Program-made: the position numbers and the translations under genes
Notes under the pieces: model-generated
Told to the model about the DNA's origin: nothing
Seen by the model: only the letters and a program-made list of their open reading frames with translations
The model's database searches: none
Shown: positions 26,912 through 35,804 of the stretch, piece after piece
Layout of the letters: the number at the start of each line of letters is the position of its first letter
Position numbering within the stretch: position 1 is the stretch's first letter
Assembly: GCA_040216555.1 (NCBI GenBank)
Contig: JAVJOW010000033.1
Coordinates: 62,001 to 126,000, forward strand
Length of the DNA stretch: 64,000 nt
Origin: Arenibacter sp040216555
GTDB taxonomy: Bacteria > Bacteroidota > Bacteroidia > Flavobacteriales > Flavobacteriaceae
Reading direction: 5' to 3'

Positions 26912-26942
26912 TTGTTATATTAGGTTTTTTTTTCCACTTTTG
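26912..26942 (+). promoter_or_regulatory. Candidate promoter for the DUF3276 gene
   Basis: TTG at 26912-26914 and CACTTTTG at 26935-26942 are spaced 20 bp apart, one mismatch from the TTG/TAnnTTTG pattern, and end about 40 bp before the start codon. Confidence 0.4.
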
Positions 26943-26984
26943 ACAGATATATACCTATGAAAAATTAACTATACACTAGACGAA

Positions 26985-27356
26985 ATGAGCGATAAAGATT
27001 TAATGGACCAAGAAGAAATTTATTCAAAAGTTTTAAGAGCAGGAAGAAGAACTTATTTTTTCGATGTTAGAAGCACAAAGGCAGGAGATTATTACTTAAC
27101 TGTTACCGAAAGCAAAAAGTTCACCCATGACGATGGTTCTTTTCATTATAAAAAACACAAGATTTATCTATACAAAGAAGACTTTACCGCCTTTAAGGAG
27201 AATTTGGATGAGATGATGGATTACATTATCGATGAAAAAGGTTCAGAGGTTATTTCCGAACGTCACCAAAAAGATTTTAAGAAAGAAGATTCCGAAGAAA
27301 ATGGATCCATAAGTTCTACAGATAGTTTTACAGATGTAAGTTTTGACGATATTTAG
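26985..27356 (+). CDS. DUF3276 (PUR-domain-like) protein
   Basis: 123 residues with a compact basic-aromatic domain (about 12-85: YSKVLRAGRRTYFFDVR, GDYYLTVTESK, FHYKKHKIYLYKEDF), the bacterial PUR-alpha-like fold that binds single-stranded nucleic acid, and an acidic Ser/Glu-rich tail. In this phylum it is a conserved single-copy protein; its job is not known. It stands alone, with a candidate promoter upstream and a bidirectional terminator downstream. Confidence 0.92.
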   Translation: MSDKDLMDQEEIYSKVLRAGRRTYFFDVRSTKAGDYYLTVTESKKFTHDDGSFHYKKHKIYLYKEDFTAFKENLDEMMDYIIDEKGSEVISERHQKDFKKEDSEENGSISSTDSFTDVSFDDI

Positions 27357-27381
27357 TCTTCCTATTTTTTTATAAAAACAT

Positions 27382-27410
27382 AACGGTCCCTCCAATAGGG
27401 ATCGTTTTTA
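27382..27410. terminator. Bidirectional terminator
   Basis: AACGGTCCCT (27382-27391) pairs with AGGGATCGTT (27397-27406) with one G-T wobble, with T-rich sequence on the right and A-rich on the left. It serves the DUF3276 gene and the convergent acyltransferase gene. Confidence 0.75.
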
Positions 27411-27435
27411 TTTTAACCTTGTTTTAGCCTTCCCA

Positions 27436-28476
27436 TTACAATTTAACCAGGGCGATATTTAAAGTTATATGGGCCAGACAAATAATTAAGGTAGCCGGCC
27501 AATGAAGAAACATGAACATGCCTGAAATCAATAATAGATAGAAGAAGGGATAAAACAATAAGGCAAACATAAAACGGGTAGTACTCAAAAATTCCGGTTC
27601 GCTTACCTTTGGTTTAATGAATTTTGACCATATAATCATCATTGGGAAATTCAAAATAAAAAATACTCCTATAAAAATGTACTTCTTCAGCCCAATTTTT
27701 TCATTTCCACTTGTCGTAATATTTTGTATGGCTCCTTTTTCCAATATTCGATTAACACCTACGGGATCCAAATAATCCACATTGGCCCTATCCAATGTAT
27801 GTACTTTTTCTTCATAACTTGACCCCTCTTCTATGTGGGTGGTAAGCTTTTTTAAATGATGATACACTTCCTCCTTGAGTCGACTTGCCGATCCAGACAT
27901 ATCCTCCTTGTCAAAAAAATCCTGTACCCTAATCTCTTTGCCATAATACAGTGCGGCCTTATCAGGAAACTTTGCGGCATGGGCATAATTGACGCCAATT
28001 GGGACAATACCTATTTCCATTGACGGATTGTTTTCCAAAGCCAAAAACAAAATACGGGTAAACCCCTTACTCAATGGCCGGACCCTACGTTTTAAAGAAT
28101 GGTTTCCCTCTGGAAAAATAAGTATGGCCTCCTCCCTTTGGAGCAGTTGGGCACAACGTTCAAAAATAGCAGTATTACCTGCCAAAGAATTCTTTCCATC
28201 CCTAATCCTATATACGGGAATCATCTGCAAAAATTCGAAAAACACTTTCAACAAGTCCGTTTTGAATACATCGGACCTAGTCAAAAAATAGGGCTTCCGC
28301 TTACAATGGGTTGCTATCAATAAGGCATCAAGCAAAGCGTTTTGATGATTTGCCAAGAACAGAATGGGTTTTCCAAAAGGCACATTGTGTGAACCCTCAA
28401 TCTTTATTTTTGAAAAATAGAAAGTCAAGGCCATTCGTATCCAAACCCAAATAAAAAGATATCCTATTCTTCTCAA
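27436..28476 (-). CDS. PlsC-type glycerolipid acyltransferase
   Basis: 346 residues with a membrane helix at the start, an acyltransferase domain carrying the histidine box NHQNALLDA (about 43-51) and the substrate box IFPEGNHS (about 120-127), and two or three membrane helices near the C-terminus (about 265-345). Members of this family acylate lysophosphatidate, glycerol phosphate or other lysolipids at the inner membrane. Its start overlaps the stop of the BASS transporter gene by four bases, so translation is coupled within a four-gene operon. Confidence 0.9.
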   Translation of the reverse strand: MRRIGYLFIWVWIRMALTFYFSKIKIEGSHNVPFGKPILFLANHQNALLDALLIATHCKRKPYFLTRSDVFKTDLLKVFFEFLQMIPVYRIRDGKNSLAGNTAIFERCAQLLQREEAILIFPEGNHSLKRRVRPLSKGFTRILFLALENNPSMEIGIVPIGVNYAHAAKFPDKAALYYGKEIRVQDFFDKEDMSGSASRLKEEVYHHLKKLTTHIEEGSSYEEKVHTLDRANVDYLDPVGVNRILEKGAIQNITTSGNEKIGLKKYIFIGVFFILNFPMMIIWSKFIKPKVSEPEFLSTTRFMFALLFYPFFYLLLISGMFMFLHWPATLIICLAHITLNIALVKL

Positions 28477-29393
28477 ACAAATTCTTCTTTATCAATTGGA
28501 AAATACCCCCAAAAAGTAGCTATGGTCAAACCGGATATCAAGTGCCATATACCCCAAAAAGCAGTCAAAAGAGCCATCCCTCCCAGTCCGTCAAAAAAAG
28601 TAAATATGAGCAATAATCCAAGGCCCGAGTTCTGAATCCCCGTTTCTATTCCAATGGTTCTTTTATCCATTTGTGAAAGTCTAAAAAATTTAGCTACCGA
28701 ATAACCTGTAACAAAAGCCAGAAGGTTGTGCAAAACTACTATCCAGAATACGTAGAGCACATATTCCATAAAAATATCCCTATTGTCATACAAAGCAATA
28801 AAAATCAGGGTTACAAAGAACACTAAGGAAAGTACCTTTAGGACCTTGGTTATTTTGGATGCAATTTTTGGTCTGACATGGTTTATCCACATCCCCAAAA
28901 TCAACGGCAATGCCAAAAGCAATGCCACTAGTTTCACCATTGAAAAAGGAGCAATGGCAACTTCTTGAAGGATTGATGCGGTAGGCCCATAAAGGGAACC
29001 CCATAGTTGAAGGTTCAAAGGGGTCATAATAACGGCCAGCAAGGTGGCCACAGCCGTTAAGCTCACTGACAGAGCCGTATTCCCTTTGGCCAAATGTGCA
29101 ATAAAATTGGAAATATTTCCTCCCGGACAGGCAGCGACCATAAACATTCCCAAGGCAATACTGGGCAAGGGCTCCACTAGCAAAACCAACACAAAGGTCA
29201 CCGCTGGCAATAGAACAAACTGACTCAAAACACCCACAAAAAGTGGCTTTGGTTTTCTAGCCAAACGTCTAAAGTCATCTATGGATATATCCAAGGCTAT
29301 CCCAAACATCACCAATGCCAATGCCATGTTAAGCACCCAAAGTGATTGTTCGTTAAAATCTATATGGATCTTATCCAGGGGGGTAGTTACCAA
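28473..29393 (-). CDS. Bile acid:sodium symporter (BASS) family transporter
   Basis: 306 residues with about nine membrane segments and the conserved ACPGGNISNFIAHLAKGN and GIETGIQNSGLGLLL motifs that form the crossover ion-binding site of BASS proteins. Sodium-coupled import of an organic anion (for example a keto acid or steroid-like acid) is expected; bile acid itself is unlikely in this organism. It begins three bases after csaA. Confidence 0.93.
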   Translation of the reverse strand: MVTTPLDKIHIDFNEQSLWVLNMALALVMFGIALDISIDDFRRLARKPKPLFVGVLSQFVLLPAVTFVLVLLVEPLPSIALGMFMVAACPGGNISNFIAHLAKGNTALSVSLTAVATLLAVIMTPLNLQLWGSLYGPTASILQEVAIAPFSMVKLVALLLALPLILGMWINHVRPKIASKITKVLKVLSLVFFVTLIFIALYDNRDIFMEYVLYVFWIVVLHNLLAFVTGYSVAKFFRLSQMDKRTIGIETGIQNSGLGLLLIFTFFDGLGGMALLTAFWGIWHLISGLTIATFWGYFPIDKEEFV

Positions 29394-29396
29394 AAA

Positions 29397-29735
29397 TTAT
29401 GAAATTTTAAGTCCATTGTCAACTTCGGCTTCCGGTCGCAACAAAATGACATCAGAACCATCAACAGCCCCTAATATAAGACATTCGCTCATAAAATTTG
29501 CAATTTGCTTTTTTGGAAAATTAATCACCGCAATTATCTGCTTCCCCAAAAGTTCTTCTTTGGAATACCTTTGGGTAATTTGGGCCGATGTTTTCCTAAG
29601 CCCTATCTCCTTGCCAAAATCTACATGTACTTGGTAGGCCGGTTTCCTTGCCTCCGGAAAATCTTTAATTTCAATAATAGTGCCCACTCTCATATCTATT
29701 TTGGAAAAATCGGGCCAAGTAATAGTTTCGTTCAT
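29397..29735 (-). CDS. csaA: tRNA-binding chaperone CsaA
   Basis: 112 residues making one OB-fold tRNA-binding domain: WPDFSKIDMRVGTI at the start, then GLRKTSAQIT and KQIANFMSECLILGA. The domain is the same as in the C-terminus of methionyl-tRNA synthetase; CsaA is proposed to bind tRNA or assist secretion. Start and stop overlap neighbours (four bases with the gene upstream, three-base gap downstream), so it is in the middle of an operon. Confidence 0.94.
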   Translation of the reverse strand: MNETITWPDFSKIDMRVGTIIEIKDFPEARKPAYQVHVDFGKEIGLRKTSAQITQRYSKEELLGKQIIAVINFPKKQIANFMSECLILGAVDGSDVILLRPEAEVDNGLKIS

Positions 29736-30037
29736 CTAACAATTCTGAGTTTATCAATAATATCCTTAGGAATATTTCCTGAATATGCCCCATAAGCATC
29801 AACCAATAGGCCCTTGTCTCCAGCTGAAGTTTCAATTACATATAGGACCATGTTATCATCTGGATCACTCATTCCCTCGAACCTGTAAAATTTAATCACA
29901 TTAAAATCCTTTGCAGAATGTATTTTTTTTAATTTTTTATTTTCTATCCCTACCTCACACAAATTTAAATCTTCTGTGAAACCTGCATTTTTTAAATCAG
30001 TTATAGCCTCCGATAATGTTGGATAAGAATTTTTCAT
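29732..30037 (-). CDS. Small conserved-looking protein of unknown function
   Basis: 101 residues with no signal peptide. I do not recognise it with confidence. It looks like one alpha/beta domain: a helix (YPTLSEAITDLKNAGF), then VGIENKKLKK, then FYRFEGMSDPDDNMVLYVIET and a closing glycine-rich GAYSGNIP. First gene of the csaA-BASS-plsC operon, sharing the ATGA overlap with csaA. Confidence 0.85.
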   Translation of the reverse strand: MKNSYPTLSEAITDLKNAGFTEDLNLCEVGIENKKLKKIHSAKDFNVIKFYRFEGMSDPDDNMVLYVIETSAGDKGLLVDAYGAYSGNIPKDIIDKLRIVR

Positions 30038-30110
30038 TTTCCATATAATTTATGGTTTAATCTAAAAACAACTAGTTTACGATCTACATACAGGAATCTT
30101 TAATTTAGAT

Positions 30111-30118
30111 TAACTTTG
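30111..30118 (+). promoter_or_regulatory. Bacteroidota -7 box for the thioredoxin-like gene
   Basis: TAACTTTG matches TAnnTTTG and lies about 30 bp before ATG 30149. It overlaps the longer in-frame ATG at 30116, supporting the later start. Confidence 0.5.
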
Positions 30119-30148
30119 TACAAGACCTATTTTCAAAAGACAAAAGTC

Positions 30149-30709
30149 ATGGCCAATACACCCAGCAACATGCTTCCTTTGGGCACAAAAGCTCCCAACT
30201 TTAAACTACCGGATACCACTTCGGACAAACAAAAAAGCCTTCAAGAATTAAAAGGATCCAAGGGCACTGTAATTATGTTCATTTGCAATCACTGCCCTTT
30301 TGTTAAGCATTTGAACGCCGAAATCTCCAAAACTGCAGTGGAATATCAACCTAAAGATATTTCATTTATAGCAATTTCCAGTAACGACGCAGAAAACTAT
30401 CCTCAAGATGCCCCCCATTTAATGAAACTGATCAGTACAGAACAAAAGTATACTTTTCCCTATCTGTACGATGAGAGCCAAGAAGTAGCCAAAGCATATA
30501 ATGCTGCCTGTACCCCTGATTTCTATTTATTCGATACCAATTTAAAGCTGGTATACCGAGGACAGTTTGACAACTCCCGACCAGGCAACGGCATTCCTGT
30601 TACAGGAGAGGATCTAAAAACTGCTATGGACGCCCTTCTTGCAGGAATCGAGATAAATGAGAAACAAAAACCGAGTATGGGCTGTAATATAAAGTGGAAA
30701 AAACAATAG
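30149..30709 (+). CDS. Thioredoxin-family redox protein (AhpC/TSA-like)
   Basis: 186 residues from ATG 30149. Thioredoxin fold with the active-site motif CNHCPFVKH (CxxC) at about residues 47-55 and cis-proline CTPDFYLFD. The family is cytoplasmic and acts as a thiol-disulfide oxidoreductase or peroxidase; the precise partner is unknown. The earlier ATG at 30116 would place the start inside the promoter box. Convergent with the DinB gene; no clear terminator is seen between them. Confidence 0.9.
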   Translation: MANTPSNMLPLGTKAPNFKLPDTTSDKQKSLQELKGSKGTVIMFICNHCPFVKHLNAEISKTAVEYQPKDISFIAISSNDAENYPQDAPHLMKLISTEQKYTFPYLYDESQEVAKAYNAACTPDFYLFDTNLKLVYRGQFDNSRPGNGIPVTGEDLKTAMDALLAGIEINEKQKPSMGCNIKWKKQ

Positions 30710-30781
30710 TTTCTAATACATTTTTACTTTATTTCATTAGGTGAAGTCCATTGCCATTCTAAAGAATTCTTCCGCGATGTA

Positions 30782-31333
30782 TTATGGACATTTCCAACCT
30801 TTACGATCAAGGATGCCTTCTATGTGTGCCAAATGATGATTGCCGTGCCAAGCGTATTTTCCTATATTTTCCAGAAGGCTTACCGCAACATTACCATCGG
30901 GATGAATATACACCCTTTCCAAATCTTCCTTGGACAAACCTTTTAAGAGATATACCAATTTAGCATGTAGTGCCTTAAGATAATTTAAGGAAAGGATTAT
31001 TGGTGCACTTTTGGCATCGAACAGCTTGCCCCACTCTTTCTCATCATACGCTTTAATAATAGGTCTGTCCTCTGTTAAAGCCCATTTGAATCTGGTATAA
31101 CTATGATGATGGCTATCGGCAATATGATGCACCACTTGCCTAATGGTCCAACCACCAGGACGATATGGTGTATTTAACTGTTGATCGCTAAGATGAACAA
31201 CCAAGTCCTCCAAACGGGTAGGCAAAGCCTCCAATTCGGATATCCAATCGGACAGAGTCACATCACTTACCGTCTTTGTAAACACGAAATGGCCAATGGG
31301 ATATTTCAATTCTTCTAAAGTTCTTTCTTCCAT
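30782..31333 (-). CDS. DinB/YfiT-like metal-dependent transferase
   Basis: 183 residues of the DinB four-helix fold. Metal-ligand histidines can be seen in RQVVHHIADSHHH and in the C-terminal HGNHHLAHIE. The PYRPGGWTIRQ and YPIGHF segments match the YfiT (bacillithiol-S-transferase-type) branch. In organisms that make bacillithiol it detoxifies electrophiles; whether this bacterium makes that thiol is not shown here. Cytoplasmic, monocistronic. Confidence 0.9.
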   Translation of the reverse strand: MEERTLEELKYPIGHFVFTKTVSDVTLSDWISELEALPTRLEDLVVHLSDQQLNTPYRPGGWTIRQVVHHIADSHHHSYTRFKWALTEDRPIIKAYDEKEWGKLFDAKSAPIILSLNYLKALHAKLVYLLKGLSKEDLERVYIHPDGNVAVSLLENIGKYAWHGNHHLAHIEGILDRKGWKCP

Positions 31334-31701
31334 AGCATAAAATTAAAGAAGAATAACGAATATTAATAGCAAAACCAATGATTAAAACCACAGTATTTTG
31401 AGATTTTCCCTATCCACTATTTGAGTTGAAGGAATGGTTGCCCAAAGGATTCCCTGTATTAGGAAAACAAATATTTTGCTTGAAAAAATAGTCCGTAATA
31501 CAATTAAACCAAATGCACTAGTTGTTGAATTTCAGAAGATTATAGAATCATAGCTAAAAAGAATTTTTATCAAATAAAATCCAAAGACCAGTTGTTTTTT
31601 TTTGTTAAATTTTAATACATTTTTAACCTTTTAAAAAAGTCGGTTACAATATAATCTACTAATTTTATAGGATAATAAAATTTTAACTAAAACACTAAAA
31701 T
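31334..31701. other. Intergenic region, no gene seen
   Basis: 368 bp, strongly AT-rich, between divergent DinB and peroxiredoxin genes. It must hold both promoters, but I see no convincing -7 box or hairpin. Confidence 0.6.
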
Positions 31702-32340
31702 ATGGCAACAATACGATTGGGCGATGTAGCCCCTGATTTTACAGCAGATAGTTCAATGGGAATGATCAATTTATATGATTATTTGGGTGATAGTTGGGGA
31801 ATATTGTTTTCACATCCAGCCGATTTCACTCCTGTTTGTACCACTGAATTGGGAACTGCTGAAAAATTTAAACCCGAGTTTGACAAAAGAAACGTAAAAA
31901 TGCTGGCACTTAGCGTTGATGGGGTTGCGTCTCATGGCGAATGGATCAAAGATATTAACGAAACACAACATACTACCGTTAACTTTCCCATTATTGCCGA
32001 TGTAGACAAAAAGGTTTCCACCTTGTATGATATGATTCACCCAAATGCAAACGACAGCTTAACTGTACGTTCTGTCTTTATCATAGCTCCGGACAAAACG
32101 GTAAAACTAATAATTACTTATCCGGCATCTACAGGACGTAATTTTCACGAACTGCTTAGGGTAATAGATTCATTGCAGTTGACAGCTAATTATAAGGTTG
32201 CCACTCCGGCCAACTGGGAAAATGGCGATAGGGTTGTTATAAGTCCATCTATAAATACAGAGGATGCCAAAAAAATATTCACCAAAGGTGTGGAAGAAAT
32301 CAAGCCATATTTAAGGATGACCCCACAGCCGAATCTTTAA
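31702..32340 (+). CDS. Peroxiredoxin, 1-Cys/Prx6 type
   Basis: 212 residues, the usual Prx6 length. The peroxidatic loop PADFTPVCTTE contains P39, T43 and C46; the C-terminal extension (about 165-212, VATPANWENGDRVVISPS) is the Prx6-type arm. It reduces hydrogen peroxide and alkyl peroxides in the cytoplasm. Monocistronic, closed by a strong terminator. Confidence 0.96.
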   Translation: MATIRLGDVAPDFTADSSMGMINLYDYLGDSWGILFSHPADFTPVCTTELGTAEKFKPEFDKRNVKMLALSVDGVASHGEWIKDINETQHTTVNFPIIADVDKKVSTLYDMIHPNANDSLTVRSVFIIAPDKTVKLIITYPASTGRNFHELLRVIDSLQLTANYKVATPANWENGDRVVISPSINTEDAKKIFTKGVEEIKPYLRMTPQPNL

Positions 32341-32689
32341 TTTTTTAATTACAACAATCGGTCACTATTCAATAATGGAGTCTTCCCTGACCCGGGAAGA
32401 CTTTTTTTAGTATTAAATACGTTCCCTTCTTATTATATATCAATTTGGGGTACATCCAGAAATAATTATCTCACCTGTCCTTTAAAAGAAAGGGCAGTAC
32501 AAAAACTTTATAGGGAATAGAATAGAAAATTATAGCCCAACACCATTAACGTACAGTTCATTAGCCACTTATTTTCTTTTCAAAGAACGCTTCAATATCC
32601 TCAAAAAAAAATATAACTATCAAAAAATCATGTAGTTAAATTATAAAACCTTATCTTGCCAGCTAATTTAATTTTTTTAATTTTTTATA
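32341..32689. other. Intergenic region with terminator and cold-shock gene leader
   Basis: 349 bp. It holds the peroxiredoxin terminator at 32379-32408 and, near the right end, an imperfect -7 box TTATCTTG (32651-32658) that could drive the cold-shock gene. Nothing coding is seen between. Confidence 0.5.
32379..32408 (+). terminator. Peroxiredoxin terminator
   Basis: AGTCTTCCC (32379-32387) pairs with GGGAAGACT (32394-32402) over a 6-nt loop, then a T run. Confidence 0.88.
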
Positions 32690-32881
32690 ATGAATAAAGG
32701 AACAGTAAAATTCTTCAATGACTCTAAAGGTTTCGGATTTATCACTGAAGAAGGCTCAAGCGAAGATCACTTTGTACACATTTCTGGTTTAATCGACGAA
32801 ATCCGCGAAGGTGATGTTGTAGAATTTGAATTACAACAAGGTAAAAAAGGATTGAACGCAGTTAATGTAAAAGTGATTTAA
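32690..32881 (+). CDS. Cold-shock domain protein
   Basis: 63 residues, a single cold-shock OB fold with RNP1 KGFGFI (13-18) and RNP2 DHFVHI (26-31). It binds single-stranded RNA and DNA and melts RNA structure. The AT-rich leader and the strong terminator make a short single-gene transcript, as is usual for cspA-type genes. Confidence 0.96.
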   Translation: MNKGTVKFFNDSKGFGFITEEGSSEDHFVHISGLIDEIREGDVVEFELQQGKKGLNAVNVKVI

Positions 32882-32911
32882 TAATTACGGTACAATTTTT
32901 TTAGAAAATAG

Positions 32912-32938
32912 AACCCATCCTAACGGATGGGTTTTTTA
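32912..32938 (+). terminator. Cold-shock gene terminator
   Basis: CCCATCC (32914-32920), loop TAAC, GGATGGG (32925-32931), then six T. Confidence 0.9.
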
Positions 32939-33119
32939 TTGGACCTTAGTACATATATAAGCACACCTCCATAGATTTTTGACCACTTATTTTCAATGCC
33001 AATTCTGCCAGCATTTTGAAACTATAAGTTAAAATATTTATATTTTTTACGCAACCCTTCACCTATTTCATCATCTTGCTTTTAAACACTGAATATACAC
33101 CATTATAAATAACTTTAGC

Positions 33120-33206
33120 ATGACCACTTTTTTCACCATTCTTTTGTCCTTGTTGGTAATAAACATAGCCCTTTTAGTCTTAAGTCTAAATAGAACCAAA
33201 AGGTAG
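33120..33206 (+). CDS. 28-residue single-pass membrane peptide (candidate)
   Basis: ATG 33120 to TAG 33206 encodes 28 residues: MTTFF, a hydrophobic helix with an INIA centre, and a short basic tail NRTKR. The first 24 residues match the protein at 49900 at 13 positions, including the shared T-FF-ILL core, IN pair and SxN at the helix end. That two separate places encode the same N-terminus argues that both are real. A hairpin terminator lies 76 bp downstream. Function unknown; no clear promoter box at the right distance. Confidence 0.55.
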   Translation: MTTFFTILLSLLVINIALLVLSLNRTKR

Positions 33207-33281
33207 AAAACAATTTCGAATTTGCCGCTTCTGGCTTAACTTCATATTATGCACTATGTGGTTAAATACATTTGTCGGCTT

Positions 33282-33339
33282 CCAATTTTACATAAAAAAA
33301 GGCCCTAAGAAATTAGGGCCTTTTTTTATGTAAAATTGG
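33282..33339. terminator. Bidirectional terminator: 27-bp perfect stem with GAAA loop
   Basis: Bases 33282-33308 are the exact reverse complement of 33313-33339, with loop GAAA. The core AGGCCCTAA/TTAGGGCCT is flanked by A7 and T7 tracts, so it can terminate both the PPIase gene (-) and anything from the left. The stem is far longer than termination needs. Confidence 0.85.
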
Positions 33340-33343
33340 GATC

Positions 33344-34276
33344 TTATCCTATCCCCATTAATTCAACGTCAAATATAAGGGTGGCATTTGGAGGAATAAC
33401 CCCACCAGCACCTGCACTTCCATAGGCCAAATTAGAAGGAATTACAAATCTGGCTTTGTCCCCAACCTTTAATAGGCCAATACCTTCATCCCAACCTGGA
33501 ATTACTTGGCCCACACCTAATTGAAAACTAATAGGTTCTTTTCTTTTATAGGAAGAATCAAAAACTTGACCGTTCAACAATGATCCTTCATAATGGACCG
33601 AAACATTTTTTCCGCTGACAGCTTGAGCTCCTTTTCCCTCTTGAACAATTTTATATCTAAGCCCGCTTTCCGTTTGGTTGAAGCCTGCGGCTACCTTGTC
33701 CAGTTCAGCAGCTATTTTTTTCTTTTCCTCGGCAAGTCTTTTTTCCCTTGAACCCTCAAAAGTCCTAAAAGCTTCTACAGCGTTCCATTTATCGGCTTCC
33801 GCACCAATTCTTTCTATGGTTAAACTTTCTATTTTATCACCTTGCTTAATGGCATCCACTACATCTTGACCTTCTACTACGCGTCCAAAAACAGTATGTT
33901 TGTTATCTAACCAAGGAGTGGCCACATGGGTAATAAAAAATTGGGTGCCATTTGTTCCAGGACCGGCATTGGCCATAGAAAGCACACCAGGTCCGTCATG
34001 GGTAAGATCTGGATGAAATTCATCATCAAATTTATAACCTCCGTCACCCGTGCCCGTTCCCAGTGGACAACCACCTTGAATCATAAAATCCGGAATAACC
34101 CTATGAAATTTTAATCCATCATAATAAGGCTTACCTTGAGCTTTGATACTATTTTCTAGATTACCTTCTGCCAGGGCTACAAAGTTACCCACAGTACCAG
34201 GGGTTTTATCATGGGAAAGCTTTACCAGTATTTCTCCTTTCGAAGTATTGAATTTTGCGTAAATTCCGTCTTGCAT
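33344..34276 (-). CDS. Fused cyclophilin-FKBP peptidyl-prolyl isomerase
   Basis: 310 residues with two unrelated prolyl isomerase domains. Residues 1-150 are a cyclophilin domain (FHRVIPDFMIQGGCP, MANAGPGTNGTQFFI, LDNKHTVFGRV); 165-195 form a charged helical linker; 200-310 are an FKBP domain (VHYEGSLLNGQVFDSS, VIPGWDEGIGLLKVG, IPPNATLIFDVEL). It speeds proline isomerisation in folding. There is no signal peptide, so it works in the cytoplasm. Single gene before the terminator. Confidence 0.95.
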   Translation of the reverse strand: MQDGIYAKFNTSKGEILVKLSHDKTPGTVGNFVALAEGNLENSIKAQGKPYYDGLKFHRVIPDFMIQGGCPLGTGTGDGGYKFDDEFHPDLTHDGPGVLSMANAGPGTNGTQFFITHVATPWLDNKHTVFGRVVEGQDVVDAIKQGDKIESLTIERIGAEADKWNAVEAFRTFEGSREKRLAEEKKKIAAELDKVAAGFNQTESGLRYKIVQEGKGAQAVSGKNVSVHYEGSLLNGQVFDSSYKRKEPISFQLGVGQVIPGWDEGIGLLKVGDKARFVIPSNLAYGSAGAGGVIPPNATLIFDVELMGIG

Positions 34277-34427
34277 ATCGCTGTTTTTTAATTAGTCCGC
34301 AAAGGTAAGGATAAGTTTTCTGTTTATAAAAAGCTCTATAGATTTCAAATCATTAATCTACTTTCTATTATGCATTATTTACTATAAATTTCCTTCTTCC
34401 AAGATCCATGCCTATAGCTAGAGTCAG

Positions 34428-35804
34428 TTATTCTTTATAACCATACTGATCAAAAAGGTAGATTAAACTGGCCATAGAGGCGGCTCCAAGTTCCAATTCC
34501 CGTTTATTTACATGGGCAAAGGTATCATTTGCAGAATGGTGATGGTCAAAATATCGTTGGGAATCAGGTATTAGACCTGCCAAAACAATATTGTCATTTT
34601 TTAACGGTTCAATATCGGCTTCACTCCCACCTTTTACAAACAGATGTAACAAATAGGGTTCAAACAAGCTTTTCCATCCCTCCACTTGTTTAAAATTGGT
34701 CTCATTGCAATCAAAAGAAAAACCGCGGGGCGTAAAACCCCCGGAGTCACTTTCAAGGGCAAAAATATGTTTCTCATTTTTATTTGATGCCTCCTCCGCA
34801 TAAGTGGTTCCCCCACGAAGTCCGTTTTCCTCGTTCATAAAGAGTACTACACGTATGGTGCGTTTAGGTCTGTATCCAGTGGTCTTTATCAACCTCAACA
34901 CTTCCATGCTCTGCACACATCCAGCACCATCATCATGCGAACCATCACCCAAATCCCAGGAATCCAAATGCCCGCCCACTACCAAAATTTCATTTGGGTA
35001 GGTACTACCTTTAATTTCCCCAATTACATTGTAAGAGTCTGCATCTGATAATATTCTGCAATTTTGTCTAAAGAAAAAATTTATATCCGGATTAAGTTTC
35101 AAGGTGGCACTTAGCAGTTCGGCACCATTTGTACTTATGGCAGCACCGGGAATCCTACTTTCAACAGGGGTGTCTCCATAACTCATGGCACCTGTATGGG
35201 GAAAATCGTCTAATCTAAAATTCAAAGATCTTACTATTATTCCTACCGCTCCGTATTTGACCGCTTCGGCCGCACCTGCATAACGTTGATCCACACTACT
35301 GCTATAGGACACAAAAGCATTAATATTGGTTGGGTCCATGGCTTTATTAAAAAATACAATCTTACCTTGAATTTTTTCTTTTCCCAATACTTTTAAGCCT
35401 TCTATCCCATGTACCTCCACGACCCCAGCTTTTATACCGCCGAGTGGAGTAGCCACAGATCCTCCTAAGGCGCAAATTGGAACATTGTTGGTTAATCCGG
35501 GATCGCTCTCTATATAAGCAAATTCCGGTGTGCCCCTTACCCACTTTGGGACTTTAACGGGCTGAAGCCAAACGCGGTCCAGCCCCATAGAATCGAGAAT
35601 TTTTTTTGTGTAGTCCACGGCCTTCTGTGCCTGCAAAGATCCTGAAAGTCGTCCTCCTATTTGGTTGGATAGATAATTTAACCAAGAATAGCCTTTACCA
35701 TTGGTGAGAGCTGTTTTGTATATTTCATTAATTTGTCTTTGATCATCGTTCTGCGCTTCAATCTGTGTTGCAATTAGTAAGAATACCAACAATAAATACC
35801 TCAT
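34428..35804 (-). CDS. Secreted M28 family metallopeptidase
   Basis: 458 residues with a signal peptide (to about residue 17, IEAQ). A PA insert (about 125-240) interrupts a zinc peptidase domain with all ligand motifs: GGHLDSWDLG, SHDDGAGC, NEENGLRGG (general base and ligand glutamates), ESDSGG and a C-terminal HHHSANDT. This layout is that of the carboxypeptidase Q/aminopeptidase group that acts on dipeptides and N-terminal residues. Its start overlaps the ppk2 stop by four bases, so the two are co-translated. Confidence 0.94.
   Translation of the reverse strand: MRYLLLVFLLIATQIEAQNDDQRQINEIYKTALTNGKGYSWLNYLSNQIGGRLSGSLQAQKAVDYTKKILDSMGLDRVWLQPVKVPKWVRGTPEFAYIESDPGLTNNVPICALGGSVATPLGGIKAGVVEVHGIEGLKVLGKEKIQGKIVFFNKAMDPTNINAFVSYSSSVDQRYAGAAEAVKYGAVGIIVRSLNFRLDDFPHTGAMSYGDTPVESRIPGAAISTNGAELLSATLKLNPDINFFFRQNCRILSDADSYNVIGEIKGSTYPNEILVVGGHLDSWDLGDGSHDDGAGCVQSMEVLRLIKTTGYRPKRTIRVVLFMNEENGLRGGTTYAEEASNKNEKHIFALESDSGGFTPRGFSFDCNETNFKQVEGWKSLFEPYLLHLFVKGGSEADIEPLKNDNIVLAGLIPDSQRYFDHHHSANDTFAHVNKRELELGAASMASLIYLFDQYGYKE

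Larger units (their letters stand above)
32882..33343. other. Intergenic region with two hairpins and one tiny gene
   Basis: 462 bp. It contains the cold-shock gene terminator (32912-32938), a 28-codon membrane-peptide frame (33120-33206) and a 27-bp-stem hairpin (33282-33339). Confidence 0.7.

Noticed and set aside
33110..33117. Promoter box TAACTTTA for the 28-codon gene
   Set aside because: It lies only 2 bp before the ATG, so the transcript would start inside the coding region.
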